Positions 61,690 through 64,000 of a stretch of 64,000 nucleotides of DNA are shown here, in pieces. The notes beneath the pieces are model-generated. The model was given only the letters and a program-made list of their open reading frames with translations, did not search any database and was not told the DNA's origin. A program made the translations under genes and the position numbers. Positions within the stretch are counted from its first letter, which is position 1. Each line of letters starts with the position of its first letter. Source of the DNA: JAHIYU01 sp964476155 (GTDB lineage: Bacteria > Krumholzibacteriota > Krumholzibacteriia > LZORAL124-64-63); assembly GCA_964476155.1 (NCBI GenBank), contig CAYYYS010000005.1:1-64000 (forward strand). Reading direction: 5' to 3'.

Positions 61690-63315
61690 TTAGTGGGCCC
61701 TATCGCTGACATATTTTCGCTCCGCTTCGGATATCCACCACTCGGTAACATTTTGATAAGGTGAAAGGATGTGGGGCTTCACGTCGCGCAGGCGACGGTT
61801 GTAACCTGTGATCAACTTCGGATAATACAGATAGCACAGGGGCGAGTCGTGGGCTACGTGACGCTGAAAGGCTTCCCACACTGGCTTTGCCTCAGCGCGA
61901 TCGTCCAGGGCCAGGGCCGCATCCAGCAGGGAATCCGCGACGGCGCTGGCATAATGCCCGTAGTTGAAGCGATCGAACGCATCGGATGCGTAAAGGGCCG
62001 ATGGATCGACCGCAAGGCGCGCCGAGAAGACACCGAGGTAAGCTTCGAAATTACCGATCCTCACCTGCGAGATCAGCGACGTGAATTCCATGACGCGCGT
62101 CGTCACGTCGATACCTACGTGAAGCAGGTTCTCCCGGATGACCTGGGCGCCGTTCTCTCGCACCGGATCACCCTTGCGCGTCGTCAGTTCGAAAGCAAAT
62201 TCTTTGCCGTTACGATCGAGGATGCCGTCGCCGTCGGTATCCGTCCAGCCGGCCTCGGCGAGCAGGGTGCGGGCGAGGTCTGGATCATAGGCGTCGGGTG
62301 CCAACGTCGTATCATAGGCCCAGAGCGCCGGTGGCAGCGGACCGGCGGCCGGTGAGCCGTACCCACCCAACAGCCCGTCGATGAATACGGATCTGTCTAT
62401 GGCGTGTGACATGGCCTTGCGCACACGACGATCCATGAAGAGCGGCAGCTCAAGGTTCCAGTAGATCTGCCCCACCAACCGGCTGTCGAGCGTTTCGAGC
62501 ATAATGGTCTCGTTGGCGGCCAGCCGGCGGGCATGGTTTACGGGAACATTCTCCACGAAGTCGACGCCACCGGTTTCCAGTTCCACTATGGCGGCGGTCT
62601 TGTCGGGAATAATCCGGAAGACGAGTCGATCCAATCGCGAGCTGGAATCCGGATAAGCGTCGTTACGTCTCAGCACGAGTTCCCGGCCCCGGTTCCAGCG
62701 CTCAAGAACGTAGGGGCCTGTGGAGAGGGGGATTTCGTTCAAGGGCCACTCCGCAACGCAAGCCCGATCGAGCCCACGTGTACGGTGCGCGGGAAAAAGA
62801 AAATGTCCGAGAGCCGGCACCTGGTCCGCGCGACGTGTGTGGAAGACATACTCGACGGTCTGCGAATCCAGCGGCGTCACGCCGGCGATGTTTGCCAGAC
62901 GGCTGCCGCTGCGGGGACTGGCAACGAGCGGATCCATGTACAGCGAGAAGGCTTCGGCCGCATCGTGGGCCGTGACCGGTTGCCCGTCGGACCAGCGCCA
63001 TGGGCGCATGGGAACAGTGATGGTCAGGCTGTCCGGTGAAAACATCCATTCGCGGGCGATGTGGGGATGGTAATACAGATCCTCCCCCATCTCGACCAGC
63101 CCCTCGTGAAGCAGGACGAGTATCTGGCCGCTGGACGCACTCTGATAGATCAGCGGATTCAGGACATCCGGATCCTCGGCAAAGGCGATCACCGCCGTGC
63201 CGCCGACCTGGGGACCGGTTGCCGAGTCGCGTACGGCTTCATCGCCGGTACATCCGGACAGCACCATGCTCATCAGGCAGAGAATCGGCAACACGCTGGC
63301 CACTGGACGTCCCAT
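61690..63315 (-). CDS. Family 5 extracellular solute-binding lipoprotein
   Basis: A 541-residue lipoprotein with a signal peptide ending in VLSGC and a SBP_bac_5 domain (about 40-530) of the peptide/nickel/dipeptide-binding (OppA/DppA) class. Visible segments are LYYHPHIAREWMFSPDSLTITVPMRPW, the region around WSDGQPVTAHDAAEAFSLYMDPLV, and KAMSHAIDRSVFIDGLLGG. No permease or ATPase genes accompany it, so it is an orphan. ATG at 63315 follows AGAGG; a TTG nine codons upstream is less likely. The ligand cannot be predicted. Confidence 0.88.
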   Translation of the reverse strand: MGRPVASVLPILCLMSMVLSGCTGDEAVRDSATGPQVGGTAVIAFAEDPDVLNPLIYQSASSGQILVLLHEGLVEMGEDLYYHPHIAREWMFSPDSLTITVPMRPWRWSDGQPVTAHDAAEAFSLYMDPLVASPRSGSRLANIAGVTPLDSQTVEYVFHTRRADQVPALGHFLFPAHRTRGLDRACVAEWPLNEIPLSTGPYVLERWNRGRELVLRRNDAYPDSSSRLDRLVFRIIPDKTAAIVELETGGVDFVENVPVNHARRLAANETIMLETLDSRLVGQIYWNLELPLFMDRRVRKAMSHAIDRSVFIDGLLGGYGSPAAGPLPPALWAYDTTLAPDAYDPDLARTLLAEAGWTDTDGDGILDRNGKEFAFELTTRKGDPVRENGAQVIRENLLHVGIDVTTRVMEFTSLISQVRIGNFEAYLGVFSARLAVDPSALYASDAFDRFNYGHYASAVADSLLDAALALDDRAEAKPVWEAFQRHVAHDSPLCYLYYPKLITGYNRRLRDVKPHILSPYQNVTEWWISEAERKYVSDRAH

Positions 63316-63341
63316 GAACCTCTCGCAAGGCTTGAATAGCA

Positions 63342-63371
63342 ACGCGGCCCCGTCGATTGACGAGGCCGCGT
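63342..63371 (-). terminator. Terminator-like hairpin after the sorting-domain protein gene
   Basis: CGCGGCC (63343-63349) pairs with GGCCGCG (63364-63370) and CGTC (63351-63354) with GACG (63359-63362), with one internal mismatch and a 4-nt loop. It lies 40 bp beyond the gene's stop on the minus strand; the following U tract is short. Confidence 0.55.
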
Positions 63372-63410
63372 ATGAATCTAGCGAGCGACGCTCATCGGGT
63401 CAACAACCCT

Positions 63411-64000
63411 CTATTTCACGAGCGACATCTTGATCGTCGATTCGCGACCACCGGAACGGGCCCGCAGGAAATACACACCGCTGGCCTGGGGCTGGCCGTG
63501 ATCATCGCGACCCTGCCAGGAGATGCTGTGCCAACCCGGAGTCACCATTCCCTGGTGCAGGCTACGCACGCGCCGCCCCGCTACGTCGTAAATGTCGACC
63601 TGCAGGTCCACGTCACCGCTCTCGCCCGGCACGTAGAGTTTGACCTCGGTACTCGGGTTAAAGGGATTCGGGTGATTCGGCGCCAGGGTCAACGCCGCCA
63701 ATTCCGGCAGGTTCGGCGTATCGGTCGTGCTGAGCACCCGGTACACACCGTCACGCAGAGGACTGCCGCGGAAGGTCAGCCAGGGCGCCTTGGTGCCGTC
63801 GAAGGCGAAAGGCATGTCCCAGACGTGGACATTCAGGTCCCAGCCGCCGTAGACGATGTCGACGTCCTGATCGTCGTCCAGGTCGCAAATGACCGCCGTG
63901 GGATTCACGGGACCGCCGAGGGTCAAGGGGAAGCCATCCACCTCGGATCCATCGAACGAGTACGCATACAGGTTGTTGGGCGATTCTGTATTGCCGCCGC
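63411..64000 (-). CDS. Secreted protein with type IX secretion/FlgD-like C-terminal sorting domain (partial, 5' end missing)
   Basis: The frame has no stop from 63413 to the end of the window, so at least 196 codons belong to a gene that starts outside. The first part seen (about 1-60) reads like an FG-GAP/VCBS beta-propeller repeat: DLDDDQDVDIVYGGWD. The C-terminus (about 95-196) is a T9SS/FlgD Ig-like domain with the hallmarks NHPNPFNPSTEVKL, VDIYDVAGRRVR, HSISWQGRD, and GVYFLRA, ending in SLVK. Such domains direct export or surface attachment in FCB phyla. The passenger's function is unknown because its start is missing. Confidence 0.85.
   Translation of the reverse strand, partial: GGNTESPNNLYAYSFDGSEVDGFPLTLGGPVNPTAVICDLDDDQDVDIVYGGWDLNVHVWDMPFAFDGTKAPWLTFRGSPLRDGVYRVLSTTDTPNLPELAALTLAPNHPNPFNPSTEVKLYVPGESGDVDLQVDIYDVAGRRVRSLHQGMVTPGWHSISWQGRDDHGQPQASGVYFLRARSGGRESTIKMSLVK

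Overview
The window is a chromosomal segment of a diderm (Gram-negative, LPS-making) bacterium of high GC content. It carries a complete Tol-Pal system, BamA, a BamD-like lipoprotein, Skp, LolC/LolD and most of the Raetz lipid A pathway (lpxA, lpxB, lpxC, lpxD, lpxK). Three traits suggest the FCB side of the tree: an LpxC-FabZ fusion, a secreted protein ending in a type IX-secretion/FlgD-like C-terminal domain with an NPFNP motif, and bacillithiol rather than glutathione genes. An uncultured lineage such as Krumholzibacteriota or Eisenbacteria is a reasonable guess, but this is inference and no marker here settles it. All genes except fbp and the HIT-family gene lie on the minus strand, so transcription runs mainly right to left.

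Layout from left to right. At 1-280 there is a 160-bp inverted-repeat element that looks like an IS630-type MITE, directly upstream of fbp (+). 1338-6220 is a cupin gene and the Tol-Pal cluster tolQ-tolR-tolA-tolB-pal-cpoB. 6368-12260 holds bacillithiol synthesis (bshA, bshB1, bshC), a SAM methyltransferase and nadB, coupled to each other by stop/start overlaps or short gaps. 12265-21259 is the envelope block bamA-skp-lpxD-lpxC/fabZ-lpxA, then a terminator, then lpxB-acyltransferase-lpxK, which runs on into nadB and the bsh genes. 21460-32138 holds clpC, lolD, lolC, lysS, prfB (with the classical +1 programmed frameshift), coaE and polA. 32152-41980 holds nadD, a BamD-like lipoprotein gene, a secreted protein of unknown function, rimO, ftsK, accC, accB, efp, aroQ and a TPR protein.

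42061-47166 is the least understood part. Five tightly packed genes, four of them encoding membrane proteins (one with a DUF6754-like layout), are translationally coupled to an upstream acyl-CoA dehydrogenase gene. 47197-56716 is a surface-glycan block: a PhzF-family gene, acpS, a phosphoglycosyl transferase, a GT39-type membrane glycosyltransferase, a DUF3108 protein and four GT9 (heptosyltransferase-like) genes, one fused to a GmhB-type heptose bisphosphate phosphatase. 56745-60597 is lon, an Hsp20 gene and a PfkB kinase. 60699-61043 is the HIT gene (+), which shares a bidirectional terminator with a lysine-rich histone H1-like protein. 61690-64000 holds a solitary family 5 solute-binding lipoprotein and the 3' end of a secreted sorting-domain protein that runs off the window.

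I found no rRNA, tRNA, CRISPR array, transposase gene, prophage or recognisable defence system, and after the first 280 bp there is no gene-free stretch longer than about 200 bp. The best candidates for something undescribed are the five-gene membrane module at 42061-45511 and the methyltransferase coupled to the bacillithiol genes, which could make N-methyl-bacillithiol.
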